A stretch of 64,000 nt of DNA from Tricholomella constricta (GCA_013368375.1 JAACJP010000017.1:372001-436000), one strand, 5' to 3'. Numbered from the stretch's first letter, positions 11,757 to 25,392 are shown. Made by a program: numbers and translations. Notes: generated by a model not told the origin, from the letters alone.

Positions 11757-14700
11757 ATGGTGCCGAGTGATGGTAAGAAGAAGCCACAGCGCCTCCTCTC
11801 TTTTGACGCTCTCACAAGTCGGACGTCGTCGAATGCCTCCGAAACGACTCACATACGTCCCTTGCCGCCAAAACCATCCACTTTGCGCCATATTGGCGTC
11901 GACAATGGGAAAGAAACCACACCCGGGAGCTCCGAGTCTCCGCAAGAAAATTGGATGGGTATTGATCTAGTGGAAACCCCTGGAGCAATTGATCATGATT
12001 ACGGTTCTCTTCGAGCCTTAAGTCCCGCGCCAGAACGAAAGCGGAAGCCGGCACCCCTCAAATTCACTCGGCCGACCACTCCTGACGCCACATCCGTCGC
12101 GTCACCATCTCGAGCACGATGGGAGCACTTACGCCAACATGTCCTTCCGATTCCCATTCGGCCAGCTACACCACCACCGCCGCCAGCGCCTGTTGCGGTC
12201 GCCCAGACCCTGCCAGCTCGAAGTCAGACCCCGAAGCCTTCTCGATTGGCGCGTTTGGGATTTCGTCAGGTCGTGGATCAAGCTCGGGAAGTTGACGATA
12301 CGCGTAAATTTGCGCTAGAGATCGAGAAAGTCTGCTGGTCCATACGATTTGCTGAGCCGCCCAAAGTGAAGGCCGACCCGACCTTGACAGGGACATCCTT
12401 GCATCTAGCATTCATGTCCAATGCGTCACTTGCTTCCACCGGCACCTCAAACGTTGACACCCATGCTCACGGTAACAGGAAACTGGAATTGCGTCGACCT
12501 CAGTCGGTTCAGTCCTTGACGATGGCTTCTCGCTCGGTATCCTCCATGAAACCCCTCTATCAGATCTTATTGCATTATGGAACTCCTTCAGCGGATGGGA
12601 AACCTCCTCCGCCCAGCCTGCCGCGGGAGTCCTTGGTCTTGTCAACTCTCTTGACTCCGTTCTTGACTTCGGAGCACGGATCGCAGCTGGATCAGGAGAG
12701 ATGGACCGCAATTGAGGCGTTTGAAGTGATAACGCGTACTTGGGCGCCGCACAACGAGGTCGGTCAAAGAGACTTCATCATATCTGTCCGTCTACCAAAA
12801 CAAATTTCTGCAGGGCATGGGCGTCGAGCGCTATCTATGGTGTTGCAAAGCAGCCTTCATCCCACCCTCCACCATGAGAACGAGAATATTGAGTGTACTA
12901 TGGGGTCTTTTGATACCGACGGACACAAATTACACCGTTACCACACCGGAATGCTTTCAAACACTGGTGCAAGGTCTCTTCTCGCTTCTTCCGAATCTAC
13001 GCCCGTTATCCAACTCTGCAGCTGCTCAAGAGGAGCTAATTTTGCTTATGGATATGATCTCCAAAGTTCGTGCTGGATGCTGTGGTGAATTGGAAGCCAC
13101 TTTTGTTCAGGAAGAGTACGACACGGTTTCCTCTGCCAAGGACGACAGAAATCTAGTTCGAGAAGGGATCTTGCTGGAGGCATTATCGCGATGCCTGGAG
13201 GACTGTACTAATGATAGCCGGGTTTGGCTATTCCAGACCGTTCTAGAGGTAATTCTACCAAACCTTTTGGTCAGGCAACTGACGTGGTCGTGCAGCAATA
13301 CTGGATCAAGAGCCCAAAGGAGGCGAAATTCACTCCTCTTTTGTCAGCAATCTACGCCCGATCATTGAATGGCATCAGCCGCGCTATACAAAGCCTCCTT
13401 TTTGTGCCTCTTGATCAAGCGGCGTATATCCTGAGAGCGCAGTGCACCGCTCGAATACTACAGGAAAGAATAATCCCTGACATGAATGTCCTGGGCGACA
13501 TAGTCAAATTGGATGCACGGATCAATGTTGTCAATGCCGTACTTGAGTTGATTTGCATGGATAGAGCCAAAGAGCCAACTCGATGGGGCCTGTCCCTCGT
13601 GAACCAATGGTATCGTGAATCGTCAGTTTGGAAACTTTGCCTTGACAAAACCCTCCAGGAATTTGTGAGAAAGAATCTCGTATATCTTATCGCATCGCTC
13701 ATGCATATACTTTCAGATATCCAAAGGCAATTGGTCTAACATAGTTCTAAAACTGGCCTCCTTGATCCGACTTCTACCTGAGGATATTCGAAAACCAATG
13801 GTGGCTTTCGTTTTGCCACACCTATACGATGTGAGCTCTTTTCGCTTTGTTCTGGTATGAGTTCTCAATCAGACTTTTCCCAGAAACTCGTCGAGGAACC
13901 TCCCCCATGTCCGTACATCCCTCTGACAAATCTACTGGATACCATTGCCCGATTATACCCTCAAGTCTTCTATAAACCTCTTTTCTTGTGCGCAGCCTCG
14001 TCCAAGGAGTTCACAGTGGTCAACCATCTTTGCGTCATTGTCATTGTTTCGAAATTCCTTCCAGATTATTGGACCAGGGACGCTGAGATGATGTCCGTTG
14101 CACTGATGAGCGATGGCGGCAAGAAAGAGGCTGCCTCGGAGATGGGGAACAGAACCTGGACAAAGACGAGGTTAGGCCAGGCTGTGGTGATGTTGGAATT
14201 GATTGCGTGCGTTCAAGCTGCTCGTCACGAGAAGGAAGCCTCATTGGTGAGTACGCGTTCGTGCGCTTACTTCACTCTTAGCTCATCTCGACCTTTCTTG
14301 AAGAGCTCTGAGAATCTATCTGTCGAGATGGTAAAATTCGTCATGGCTTTGGAATCGCGGCTTGCAATCCTACTCGAAGCCAGAGTGAGCCAACCATCCA
14401 ACACTTTGCAGCGCTATTCTTGGCTCATCCCTGATATGAACAACAGGAACGTACCACACTGACAGCTCCGTCACAGCGGCTCTTGTTCTGCATACTTTTT
14501 CGCGAGATGAGGTTACTGACACGTTCACTCAAACCGTACGTTCATTCGGGCTCTTTCACCTCAAAACTTCCATAAATTTTCTCACCGTCAGTGCGGCGTG
14601 GCTTGGTCGAATTGTTGACTGGTACATCGACACCAGTGTGGATGATGAGATTGGTCAGGACCCAGAAGAGGAAGAGAAGAGTACGATCGGCCAATTGCAG

Positions 14701-17700
14701 GGCCTGTATGCCGCTGCGCAGGATGGTGTGCGGTCCACACCTCAGGTAATCTAACGAGTTATTCACGGGTTTCCCTATACTTACATAGGCTTTAGCGACG
14801 AAGCACGATGCTCCTCTCCAGATCGTTACATAGATCACATTCCACGGATGATGTTTCCCCGGAGACCTCTGCCGACCTCGTTGCCCTATTCGTTCGTAAG
14901 GAGGCGTTGGTGACTTCTCTGTCGAAAGGTTTTGTAGCGAAAGCAATGAAGCTTCTAGTCACTATGTCAACGTTATTGACTTCAAACGACTATGAGCGCC
15001 TCGGCCCCTTCCTATGGGATCAGCTCCAAACTGGTGACGATTCATCCCTTACAGCTGCAGTATGTTGTTCACATCTTCATTTACAATTATATCTCATGCG
15101 ACACAGCTATGTTTCCTTATCATGCAGTGTGCGGAGAGGACTCCCATGGACATCCTGGCCATCATTGAGGTTGACCTTCAAAGGTACAGTCTCATATCTT
15201 CTACTAACGTATAGTTTTTAACCAACGGACCTAGTTCTCATAACGACACGAAATTGAACGCGATCCACAGGATTGGAATTCTCTTCAATTGGCGATATCA
15301 AATTCTATCCCAACACGTTGTTGCGGATCGTGCGCGGCGGCCTTTCAAAATGGCCCGTGGGCCCCTTGCCTTCGTCGCCACCGATATCGGTTCAAGCTCG
15401 TATGTCCGAGAGGATGACCCCAACGAGCTGAAAGATAGCCTTCCATCAGAGCTGAGGAAACGTCTGGCAGAAATCGGATGGGATCAGGACGACGAACCCG
15501 TGGATCAGCATCGAGAGTGGATTAAGACTCCAATTTCCCTCCTATCCATGCAGCAAATAGACCGATTGGACAACCTCGGACCAGAAGTTCCGCTACCGTC
15601 GTCGCCATCTGACATCAGCGCAGCTTCATTCTCATCCTTGTCGGGAGACAACAAGCTTAGCGTGACTGGATTACTCCGACGCAACTCGAGTACAGGCGGT
15701 CCCCTTCATGGTGTAAAACGAAGGGCAGTCTTTGTTCCATCCCTAGCTCAAATATTTCCCCGCCTAGCATCTTTGGTATCGGACCCTCATCTGACCATAT
15801 CCACTGCTGCTCGACTCACTATGGTCGACATAATGCGCAATGATCCTACTCTTCTCAGTCGTCCTGCTCTTGATCTCTTTGCAGGGGAACACAAGGACCT
15901 ACAATCTGCCATCCGTACCATCAATGCATTCCTGCACGTCCAAGCAGTTCTGCCATACCCCATGACACATTTCATGTTCAACAACGTCGCAGGTTTTTTG
16001 AAATGGGAGACTCGGCAAGCGGATGAAAAGGATGCTCTTGAAGACTTTGCACATGCTGTTCCAATTCTTGCACGCCTCGTAAAGCAAGTCAGTGGAATAT
16101 CCATCCGCGACATACGACGTTCGAAGATAGAAACCTTCCTGATACCCACCGGTTCTCTTTGGTTTCCATCCTCGGCACCACCGGGGCCCATGTTTCCCAG
16201 AGGCCTTGCATCCTGGAGTGACCCATTCGACGACTTGCCCTCTGATCTAGTCTCGATGACATTGATCCGCGTTTCACAAAACATGCTCTTCCTTTCCATG
16301 TTGAAGCGGAATCGACAGGACGTTCAACTTGTGCGGAAGAACATGTCGCGACTGGAGCTACCGTCAATATTCTCATCGGAACGACCCCCTTTGGAACCGT
16401 CGGACTTCATACCGCGCCGATGGCAGAATGAGGAAGGTAATCCTAGTCTCATCGGACTCTCATTGATGCTGTCTCGGAGTTACCTCCTCCTCGTTGCTCA
16501 AATATTCCGCTCAATGTCTCGACATTTGCATGACCGCAATGAACTGGCCATCCTCGTCGATGGCCTCAATCGGATCCTTCTGGCGCATGGCGATGATATC
16601 GGTATCGTCAGTCAAGTTATGATTGGTGAGCGTCATCTTCCTTGAGAATTCTCGGTTGCTCATTTTGATACACCAGCATTGATGGCTGCGAGTACTCGAT
16701 TTCGACGGCTCTTTACTTCGGGCGGTGGTTACGCTCTTTTTATGCCTGCCGTGCTTAAGGTCTATACAGAGTCTCATTCGCATACAGGGATCAGATTGGC
16801 CATCGAGTACGCGGTGAACCGTTTCTACGCCCTACATCAGGAAGGTTTTGTCTTTCAGACGTTGGATATATTGGCGCATGTCACAGCTTTACCACATATC
16901 GAGGCCGACTGGCTTGTAAGGAGCATTTACAACCTGTTCTTTGCTCTACGGAGGGGCCTACTACCTTCGACTCCCGATGCAGCCGGTATCCACAACGCCA
17001 ACAAACTCCAGGAACGAGAGGCTCTCATTGTCAGCACTGCAGAAGAAAAACCTCAGACATTTTTGTCCTTATTGCGGCGAGGCGATTCCAAGGGCGAAGA
17101 TCGTGTCAGGATCGATTTACCTGACGAGTATGAATCTACTCGACTCGGCATCGACGATTTCGTGCGCCTCTTCCTGACCGTTATCGCCCACGATCCTTCG
17201 ATTGTTCGTGCAGAGCAGTTTTTGCGCCTCTTGCGCATTATCGCACCGCATCTATACCAGGCCTCGTCGAGTGCAAGAACGATTTTGCAGGAAGGTATTG
17301 ATGCGCTGGGGCTCGTGCTCATGAGAACCTCGGCCAAACCCAAAGCGCAGGATGCGAACCCAACTGAAGGTTTCAATATTTCATCTTCGGACGTTTTGCT
17401 CGAGAACCGGTTACTGGAGAAGTCACGATCAGCCAGCAACATCACATACATGCGGCAGGATTACCTCGCCCTGATCATCGCCTTCACCCGTGTTGGTGGC
17501 CAACTCCCGCAGCCCACCATGCTTCGCGCAACTGAACTGATCAGAACGATGTTGAAGGAAATTCCGATGGACATCAATCATGGCATCTCGACATTCATAA
17601 CAGATTTTATCCGGACTTCTTTTCTACGCGAAACCCCGCCAAGCTACAAGGTTGTTGTTGTTTTCCTTCAGGACCTGTCGCCTTTAATCAACAACCATGC

Positions 17701-19189
17701 ATCTGTCGTGGATTTTTCCGGCGCATTTCAAGCTATAGCGGACCTCATCGCCATTCCAGCCTACTCCAACGAACCAGCATTTTCACGCGCTGTTGTCGCA
17801 CTCATTTGTGCACCTGCCCTCGCATCCTGCGAAACTGCTGCTGCTGCGAACAGTCTCTTATCGTTCCCAAGTCGCCTAAGCATCGTCACACTCTTGGCGC
17901 AGGCTGTCTTCTTACGCGGCGCTGATGTGATTGCGGAAGTGGAGAAGCGAACGCCCTCGTACGATTATCTCGCTGGAATTGCGTTGCCGCTTGTCATATC
18001 ACTCAAGACGGAAGCACTTCTTGAACAAGAGGGCATACGTACCGAAACATGGCATCGTAACGCTGTGGGAAAGGCCTGGGTCCGTCTACTGTCATTCACC
18101 ATGTCGGCGTGCCAAACTCGTCGACCCCTAGAAAGGTCGAAATCGCAAGACAAGCACCGGACAAACGACCCCAAGCGGTCACCTTTGCCGGCCTTCATCA
18201 TGGCGTTGCAGATCATCAAGGCTCTTGTAGTTCGAGCCGAATCTGAGCTTTCCTCGCGGCTTCCTGGCATCTGGCCTCGATTGGGAGCCTTCTTAATGAA
18301 GGCCTTGGCTGACGGAAGTGCGAACTTCGCAAGTAATACTCAAGACATTTCACCCCTTCCATCCCCGACACACTCGCCACGGGCAAGCGCTCAACTCGAC
18401 CCATTCTATTCCTCTATATCAGGGAGCTTCCCCTCATCAATCACTCCACGGTCCTTCTCCAGCCCGCGAATCATCGACTACTCACTCTGGTCCTTACTCG
18501 AGCTCCTCTGTGTATACCGCAATCCGCTCGTGCTCCAAATGAGGTTCTTTATGGTCGAGAAGCTCGTCGAACTAGACCAGAATCTCCGCCACACACAAAG
18601 TATCTACAGCTCCAGTGACACTCGCAGCCGGCGCATCTCCTCCTCCGTCTTCTCCAAGCCTCGACGGCGGCTCTCCGGAGTCTCATCTATCGGATCCCCT
18701 AACTCACCCCGGCTCAGCGCATCCCAGACTTTCCCAATAGACACGTCCTTCACCTCCCTCGAAGTCGGTCGTCAGCCCGGGTACAACATCATGTCATCCC
18801 CGCACGAAACTCAAGGGCCCAAGATCGTGCACCTCGGGCCAATATCAGCCCTCTCCGCCTTCGGGCGCGCCCTCTCGCCAGGCCGTGGTGCGAAGGGGCT
18901 GGACGCTATGGCGGCGACGACGAAGATCAAGTCGCTAGCGCTGGTGCGTGCGACGTACAGCCGCATCCGGACCGTGCAGAGTTGCATGGGGTACGACGCA
19001 CTGCTGCCGATGCCGCTGAGCCAGGAGATGGATGTGGATGAGGTGCTTACGGCAACGTGGACTCGGAAGGACGCGCTGGACGCGATTGTGAAGGAGACGC
19101 AGGAGTTGTTGGAGGAGTTCGAAGAGTCCGATAGGAGTCTCGAGGACGAAGGGGTGTTGGTGGATGGGTCCCAGTTTGCGCCAGCGTGA
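11757..19189 (+). CDS. very large UNC80-like helical-repeat protein
   Basis: Exons 11757-12758, 12814-13248, 13296-13679, 13717-13830, 13884-14246, 14304-14384, 14447-14535, 14592-14745, 14796-15059, 15128-15183, 15235-16625 and 16677-19189 sum to 6846 nt (2281 aa). The N-terminal 150 residues are basic, Ser/Pro-rich and probably disordered. The rest is almost all amphipathic helix with no enzyme motif or membrane segment, as in HEAT/armadillo-type scaffolds. The C-terminal third, with a disordered Ser/Pro loop (from about 18340) and an acidic end, resembles what I recall of fungal proteins annotated as UNC80 C-terminal family. In animals UNC80 is an auxiliary subunit of the NALCN cation channel; the fungal relative of NALCN is Cch1. 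The fungal role is inferred only. The alternative is a Furry/Tao3/Mor2 cell-morphogenesis protein. The intron at 12759-12813 has a weak GTCGGT donor, but its 55 nt restores the frame. Confidence 0.6.
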
Positions 19190-19516
19190 TTTACATGGAG
19201 CCATCTATTTGTTTCGACTTTTGTTCAAGGTACTCACATAGATTATGGTCCCATTGACATTCTCATCCAGTCCTATTTATCCAACATTCCATGCGTAGCG
19301 TTCAACTTACACACATAAATACCATTATATGGAGGCCTGTAATACCACAATTGTACTCAGTTGTACTTTAGTTCCTGTCCTAGTAACTTCCAAATTATGA
19401 TCCCAATTATACAACTGGAAGCTCAAGAAGTTCGAGGAGGATATAATTCTGAGCCAACCCGGGAGAGGAAGAAGAGATGACCAAGAGGGGTATAGCAGAT
19501 CATGCAGCTATCCCTA
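19190..19516. other. convergent 3' intergenic region
   Basis: Lies between two convergent stop codons, so it should contain both 3' untranslated regions. It is AT-richer than the flanks. I see no other feature. Confidence 0.4.
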
Positions 19517-21171
19517 TCATAGGATATAAGCGGCCATCATCAACGCAGCCACAGCAGCCATCGCGCCTCGGAACTGCAGTCCGCTGTCTAGCGAGGGGCC
19601 GGCGCCGTTGAGGAGGGTCGTCTGATTGGTGAAGGAGATCGCCGGCGTCTCTGCGGTCGCGTTGGCGCCGTACTTGTAGGCGGTCACGTTACCACTGCGG
19701 TTTGCCTTGTCCCCGCACTTGATGGTCACGGATTTAACGAGAGCGTAGAAGTGGCCGGTAGAGAGGTAGTCGGGGTCTTTCCAGTTGATCATGCCTGAAG
19801 GCGGAGGTTAAAGGAGAGTATGTAGAAACACTATTCAGGAATGCATACCTCCTGCCCACTCAACCGTTCCTGGAGGAGCGCCCGGAAGACCAGCGGGCCA
19901 GATGCTATAGGACGGATTGGCAGTTAACATAGCTTTAGATAGACACGGGGTTCTTCGTACGAGAGTTGGATGCGGGACGGGGTATTGGGGTATCGGCTAA
20001 CACCAGACTTGTCGACAGTGTCAGCTTGATTGATGGTGCGCACAACCTTGCCATCAATAGAAAATGTCAGGGTTTTAGGTTGCCAATCAATCTGTGGAAC
20101 GACGCTGAGGCTTATACGCATAGGGCATATCGAACGGACTCACTGTATAATCATGGTAGTTGCTGAAGGTGTCAGCGAGGCCTTTCTCTGTGTGTCCGTT
20201 GTTGCTCTCGGTGGCTAAAATTGGTCGTTAGCTTGAAGAGAAAACGAAGGACTATAACAGTCACGTACGGATATAGCCTTGCCAAAAGTAATTCGTCTGA
20301 GCTTCTGTGGTTGCTGCGCCGGGGAACTCCCAATCAATCTCATCTCTGATATCACTCATTGTGATGAAAGCCGTGATAACTCCTCCCCATCGACCGGTCT
20401 TCACTGCATTATTGTGAGTTGAAACGGATGGATGTAGACTTATACAACCGACTTACGCCTGGCGGTGACAGTGCCATAGTGAAGGTAACGAGTAGATGAT
20501 AGACGCGTCCCGCCGTTGGCCTCTGTGAGGATCATGGCGAGCTCCCCACCGGACGAGTTTGTGTTTATGATGGTGCCCGAGTTGACCACCCAATCTACAA
20601 GACCCATTCAAATTGCCACTTTGAGGCTCGCTTAGGAGGAAAACATACCGTATTCCGATGCATTCCCGTCAAAAAACGTCGCGTTCGAGAGGATACGATT
20701 GTTGTTGGCAAAGGTATGCTAAACATTAAACGATATTCAATCTTTGAACATTCATAAATCAACGAGGGTACTTACCGTTGCATCCTCACAGACGGGGCTC
20801 GGCTTGCAGGCGTCGAGGGACTTGGATGCCAACGGATCGCATCCCCCTAAGCAGAACTAGACATGCAGCATTAGGATCTGATGCTGCGGCATCTACAGCG
20901 TGAAAAACTAACAGCATCCTTGCCGCAGAAACCAAATTCACCTGTCGAGTCGTATACCGTGAGTAGAGATCAAATGAAGATATTGGCATACACTTACTAC
21001 AACATGGGAAGGCAGATGGGCAAAGACTCGTTGAGTTGCTGTTTCCATCGAACATCCTCAGTTCCGTCGCCTTCTTCGACAGTTCGCTTGTACATACCAA
21101 CTGGTACCCTGAGCACTGCCGGCCAGAAGCGCCAGAACGACAGGAAGCACCACTGCCAGGGAGTAGTGCAT
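19517..21171 (-). CDS. GH16 CRH-type chitin-glucan transglycosylase, GPI-anchored
   Basis: Likely cell-wall enzyme linking chitin to beta-glucan. Exons from the 5' end: 21171-21098, 21038-20998, 20941-20913, 20856-20776, 20718-20649, 20594-20457, 20403-20269, 20214-20144, 20091-19961, 19904-19849 and 19794-19517; sum 1104 nt (367 aa). A signal peptide (MHYSLAVVLPVVLALLAGSA) is followed by a Cys-rich segment, CPSAFPCCSEFGFCG then FCLGGCDP, like the CBM18-type motif of Utr2/Crh proteins. The catalytic GH16 motif is DEIDWEFPG, with the nucleophile and acid/base Glu flanking Asp. IDWQPKTLTFSIDG and the Trp-rich EWAGGMINW follow as in CRH enzymes. The C-terminus is Ala-rich and hydrophobic after a small-residue stretch, fitting a GPI signal. 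The first donor (GTATGT) was chosen because it makes GTSCNSTSLCPS. Confidence 0.87.
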
Positions 21172-21655
21172 AGTAATGACTGGGGGAAGGAAGAGAGCGT
21201 GAAGCTGTGTTGTAAGTAAAAGGAAGAGTTCTAACAGGATCTAATGTTCCTGAAACTGATCATTGCAGCGTTGTGTAAGGTTATTTGTCGCTAAGGGCCA
21301 AGGAACGCCGCGATGCCGCAGCATCAAATCAGCAAGGTATCCAACGTGCTTCATCTTGGCTTGGCCCCTTGGTTTCAATACAGAAAGTTCTAATTATCAA
21401 CATGAATAGCAATGTAATCCGTCTATGTACGAGAGCCAGGACCAGTGAAGCGGACAAATACAAAAACAAAAACATGAATGTAGCCGCCTCGTGCCTGCAG
21501 GTACGTTCCTTCAAATCTCTAAACGAAGAGCCCATGATGGGTGTTGCCCGTGACGTGGTTTACAGCAGAGTATCGAGGCCACGCGCAAGAATTCTGGATG
21601 GAGTCGGAGCTCCACCTGTACGGCATGAGTAGTTATCAAAGACAAGGAATGACCA

Positions 21656-22794
21656 TTACCTAGAACTAGCAGAACTCGACCTGGAAGCATAACGCTGGTG
21701 TAAATTGAACGAGGAGGAGAGGTGTGGCGCGCGGATTCCGGTATTTTGAAAGTTATTGTTCAAGCGTTGTAAATGATGATGAGAAGAGCCATAGTGCGAG
21801 CCTGTAGGTCCAAGCAAAGATTGACGAGCAAAACGATCAAAAGCATGAGGAGCATTCGCGCCGTGACAAGGAACGTCGGAAACTGAAGCAAGATCCAACA
21901 ACAGTGCAGACTTCGACCGAACAAACTGGGCCGCGATTTGATGCCCAGCATAGAACTGCCCGTGGAGAGTTTCTTTGGCTTCTTGAGCAATAGCGGCGGA
22001 TTCGTATTCGACAATGACCGACGTGCTTCCGCCGTCCGAGGGGGTTTCGACAAGGTTGAGTCTCTTGATGCGGCCAAATGGATAGAACAACGGATGCATG
22101 TCTTGGGTCTGAGAAAAAAGAAGCTTCGGCAGGTTGGTCACAAGCAAGGTCCGCGTAGGAGTCAGGCTCAGCGTCAAAGAGGCAAGTTCGTTCTCGTTGA
22201 TACTGATTGAAGTTGAGGATGAATTTGCAGAGCCAGTCTCGGGAGTCTCCTGACGCATAATGGGTGAAAAAGAACCTGACATCGACATCCTAGGGTCGAG
22301 AGGGAGAGCTCGATCGCCGCCGTCCAGAAAGCCTGTTTACAAAACATTGATGAGCTCTCTGGCGAATGGTCTGCGATAGATGGAGTAAGTACCTTGAGAA
22401 CGCTGAACGACAGCCCAGGATATATCAAGACAATGCCCCCTGGATTAAAGTGTTAACATTCACGTCTTCTCTGACCTTGGGTTACGCACTTGATCTGAGT
22501 GCGCGTAAGGGAAACCATAGCCAGCTTCGCCTCCTCATGTGAAGACATGACCACAAACCCTCGGCGACGGGAGGAGTTGTCGACAGTAGCTAAGATGACG
22601 CAATGCGTGACTGTTCCGTAGCGCGAAAAGATATTTGAGAAGTCCGTCCTGAAGCAGACCAAATTACCAAAGGAGCGAGTAGAGAGGAGAAGACTCACTT
22701 TGTTATAGAGAAAGGTAAACCAAGTACGTACAGGTTTCGACGGTCGTCCGTCTGTCGTTTAGGCCGAGGATTGGTGGGTGACAGAGATATTAAG
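21656..22794 (-). CDS. RNA-binding protein with two RRM domains (5' end unresolved)
   Basis: Proposed exons 22794-22699, 22648-22490, 22439-22393 and 22332-21656. The first RRM spans RRNLYVLGLPFSITK, then FSNIFSRYGTV and SRRRGFVVM; it is split by three introns and closes with ISWAVVQRSQGFLDGGD. The second RRM contains RTLLVTNLPKLLF, the RNP1-like VIVEYES and a final AAQFVRSK. The tail is Ser/Asn/His-rich and ends ASRSSSASSR. Phases agree across all three introns. The upstream boundary at 22794 is only a candidate acceptor; the true start exon should lie further upstream and I could not find it. Likely a cytoplasmic or nuclear mRNA-binding protein. Its targets cannot be inferred. Confidence 0.72.
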
Positions 22795-24256
22795 CTAACA
22801 ACACTATAAAATGATGTAAGATTAGTCGCATGTTGTGTGAACGCAACGGCGTTCAAAACGCCATTGATGTAGGATCAAAGCAGTATATGGCATATGCGCA
22901 CAAGCAACACCCGCGAAAACGTGAACGTACAGATTCGTTCCTTGGATGGAGTATCCTGACATACACAGTGCTTTCCTGGAACACAAGGTGTGACATGAGA
23001 TGCGAAATTGATGGATGAGATACGGAAACTCAACGTGGCGGCATCTTGGCTAAAGAATGTGATTTCGAGATACCCGCCTTGTGCGTTCTCACACACACGA
23101 GAGCTTTTGACACCGCCTTTAGTTGAAAGTCAGATACCCACACACCCGAGGCTCGCAAAGACGCGACGCGTACCTATGAGTGTGTTGAACAACGCGACAA
23201 CCTCGTTTATAGCAACTGTAACGGCGTAATATGCGTCGATAAAGTATATCCAGTGCGTGGACAGAAGAACGAACCGCGAGCAGAGATGTTTTCGACTTTG
23301 ATCGCGTTCGTTGGATTTTGCCAATTCTGAAAGCTGGAAACTTCGGAAACTGGCGATGGGGAGGGGGCCGACATGCTTTATCTATTCAAGGGATGGGGTG
23401 CGCTGAGAGAGAATACAAGATAAGAGAGTGGTATAGGGAGTGGAAGCAAGAAAAATGAGGGATAGGTGGTGGTCGGAAGCAAGAGAGAGCGCCGAACTCC
23501 GATCCGAGAACGCGTCGTTATTACATAAATCCCGGTCCACAACGTTCAACGTCAGTCGCCCAGTCTCGAACGGCGACCTTGGTTGCCTGGTCTGGTCTGG
23601 TCCGAGTTCTCCACGCCGCTTGATGGAATCCCATCTTACTTGATGTTTGCGTTAACTGTTATCCGAAACCTAACCGGCCCGCTCAGAGTCAGATCGGATG
23701 TAATTTGGTTCCGCCTGCTCGTCCAAATCATCCCAATTCGACCTGGAGTCGCAGTAGGACAGCGACTCTCTATAATCCAGATATTTGCTATCAACACCTT
23801 TCGAGTATTCAATCGCCGTCTCATACCCTGGTATCTCAGAGACTTGCTTAACAAATGGCGCTGTAGGGTTGTCAACCTGAAGTGTCTACATAATATAACG
23901 TAAGGTAATTTGACTGCACCTCGAGGCTCTCACCATTTTTTCAAGAATGGACGATGCGTGCTCCGGGATCTTTTGCTTCCTTTTCTGGCCTCTCAAACCT
24001 TCGGCATTTCTTTGTGCCCGAGGAAATTGTAGTCAGATACAGTAGGACAGACCTGTCTGTCCTTGCGTGGGTGGTAGTCCACCACCATATCTGCGCTGCT
24101 AATCTCGGCTCTAGGACGGCTTGATCAGAAAATGCTTCGATCGGGGAACGCGGAAGAATTGCTGCTTCGACAAACAGATTCAAATTATTTTCTTGCGTGG
24201 CGCCAAGTAAGTCCTTGTCCTATTTGACATTGATGAGAAGTAGAAGTCCAGACAGG

Positions 24257-24293
24257 TACGGTGCACCAGCTGTATCAGCCAGGATTTCAACTT
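24257..24293 (+). repeat. left arm of a perfect 37-nt inverted repeat
   Basis: The 37 nt beginning TACGGTGCACCAGCTG are the exact reverse complement of 25016-25052. The arms are about 720 nt apart. A 12-nt piece, TGTATCAGCCAG, occurs a third time near 24651. This could be the remnant of a small inverted-repeat transposon or a local inverted duplication. Confidence 0.7.
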
Positions 24294-25015
24294 GACAGTT
24301 GGAACCAAAGACGTTGAGAAGTAACTTACATAATTTCGAACCACTATGCGACAGCTTTCTAGGAGCGTTATCACTGGTAATATGGCCAAGGCGGACGGTT
24401 TCTGCTGCTCCCCAGATAAATAGAAAATAATTTTCCTCTTCTGTAGAATGGAATTCCTGAGTTCAAATTTGCGCCTCAATCCGCATGGAATGTTTCAATA
24501 CCCTGCCTTTTTTTCAATTTCTTGGATGCGCTTACAAGACTGTTAGTGTCCCCGACGAACAGGATCTCTCGTGGAAAAATTTTGATGCTGGGAGGCGAAA
24601 TAGCTGTCAAACTTTATTCTTATAGCACCTAGTAGGAAGATCAGTAAATTCTGTATCAGCCAGAGAATTCTCAGCACACATGGCGAGAATTATTGGTCTC
24701 AAACGTCTTGTGAGCACAGAGGGCTAATGTATTAGCACACAACCGACATACCAGGGTCAGTGACAATATTCTAGCATGAACTCCAGTCTGTCTAAGTGAG
24801 CGCAAATTGATAAGAATAAAGATATGAAACGTGGAGTTTCTGATGTTGTTGGCAGAAAACAGATTGTCGCTCAACGTGAACAAAGCCATCGAACACCATA
24901 GATCGCGCTGATACCAAAATCCTTTGAAGCATGATGGTAATTTGGACAAAATCTCAACGCGTATCGTCACTATTTCCGACTAACCTTCACTTGAATTTAA
25001 GAATTGATCAATACG

Positions 25016-25052
25016 AAGTTGAAATCCTGGCTGATACAGCTGGTGCACCGTA
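25016..25052 (-). repeat. right arm of the 37-nt inverted repeat
   Basis: Exact reverse complement of 24257-24293. Outside the arms the flanks show only weak symmetry, so the repeat may not mark the true ends of an element. Confidence 0.7.
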
Positions 25053-25392
25053 GACAGGTCCGGAAAGACCTGACAGGGACGATGAATCTTCAAGTTCACA
25101 AGGCGTTCTGGGCTAAAACATCTCTTTGCTGAGCTGTGCCCTCTAGACTTTTTGGAGCCTCGACCCAGACACGGAAATCAACCTAATCTCGGGTTGAAGC
25201 ACACTTTGTCATTCACAAGCTTCTGTGTCCACCGACCGCGGAGGGCCAGACCTTTGTAATTCGAGTAAATCCCGATAAAATTGAACCGCGGAGCCTCAAA
25301 TTCGCGACGAGTAGGAATAAAAGGCCAGCGCGAAAGCCAGGACTCTTCAGTAGAACAATCACTACTACCTTTCCCTACTCACCAATCTCACA

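Larger units (their letters stand above)
22795..25392. other. gene-poor interval with an inverted repeat
   Basis: Probably contains the missing 5' exon and promoter of the RRM gene at its left end and the hydrophobin promoter at its right end. No open frame here shows a family motif. A perfect 37-nt inverted repeat lies within it, listed separately. A short hairpin with an 8-bp stem (AGGACAGA/TCTGTCCT) occurs near 24052. Confidence 0.4.

Noticed and set aside
15787..16299. 170-codon minus-strand open frame
   Set aside because: It is antisense to a continuous coding exon of the UNC80-like gene, without motifs.
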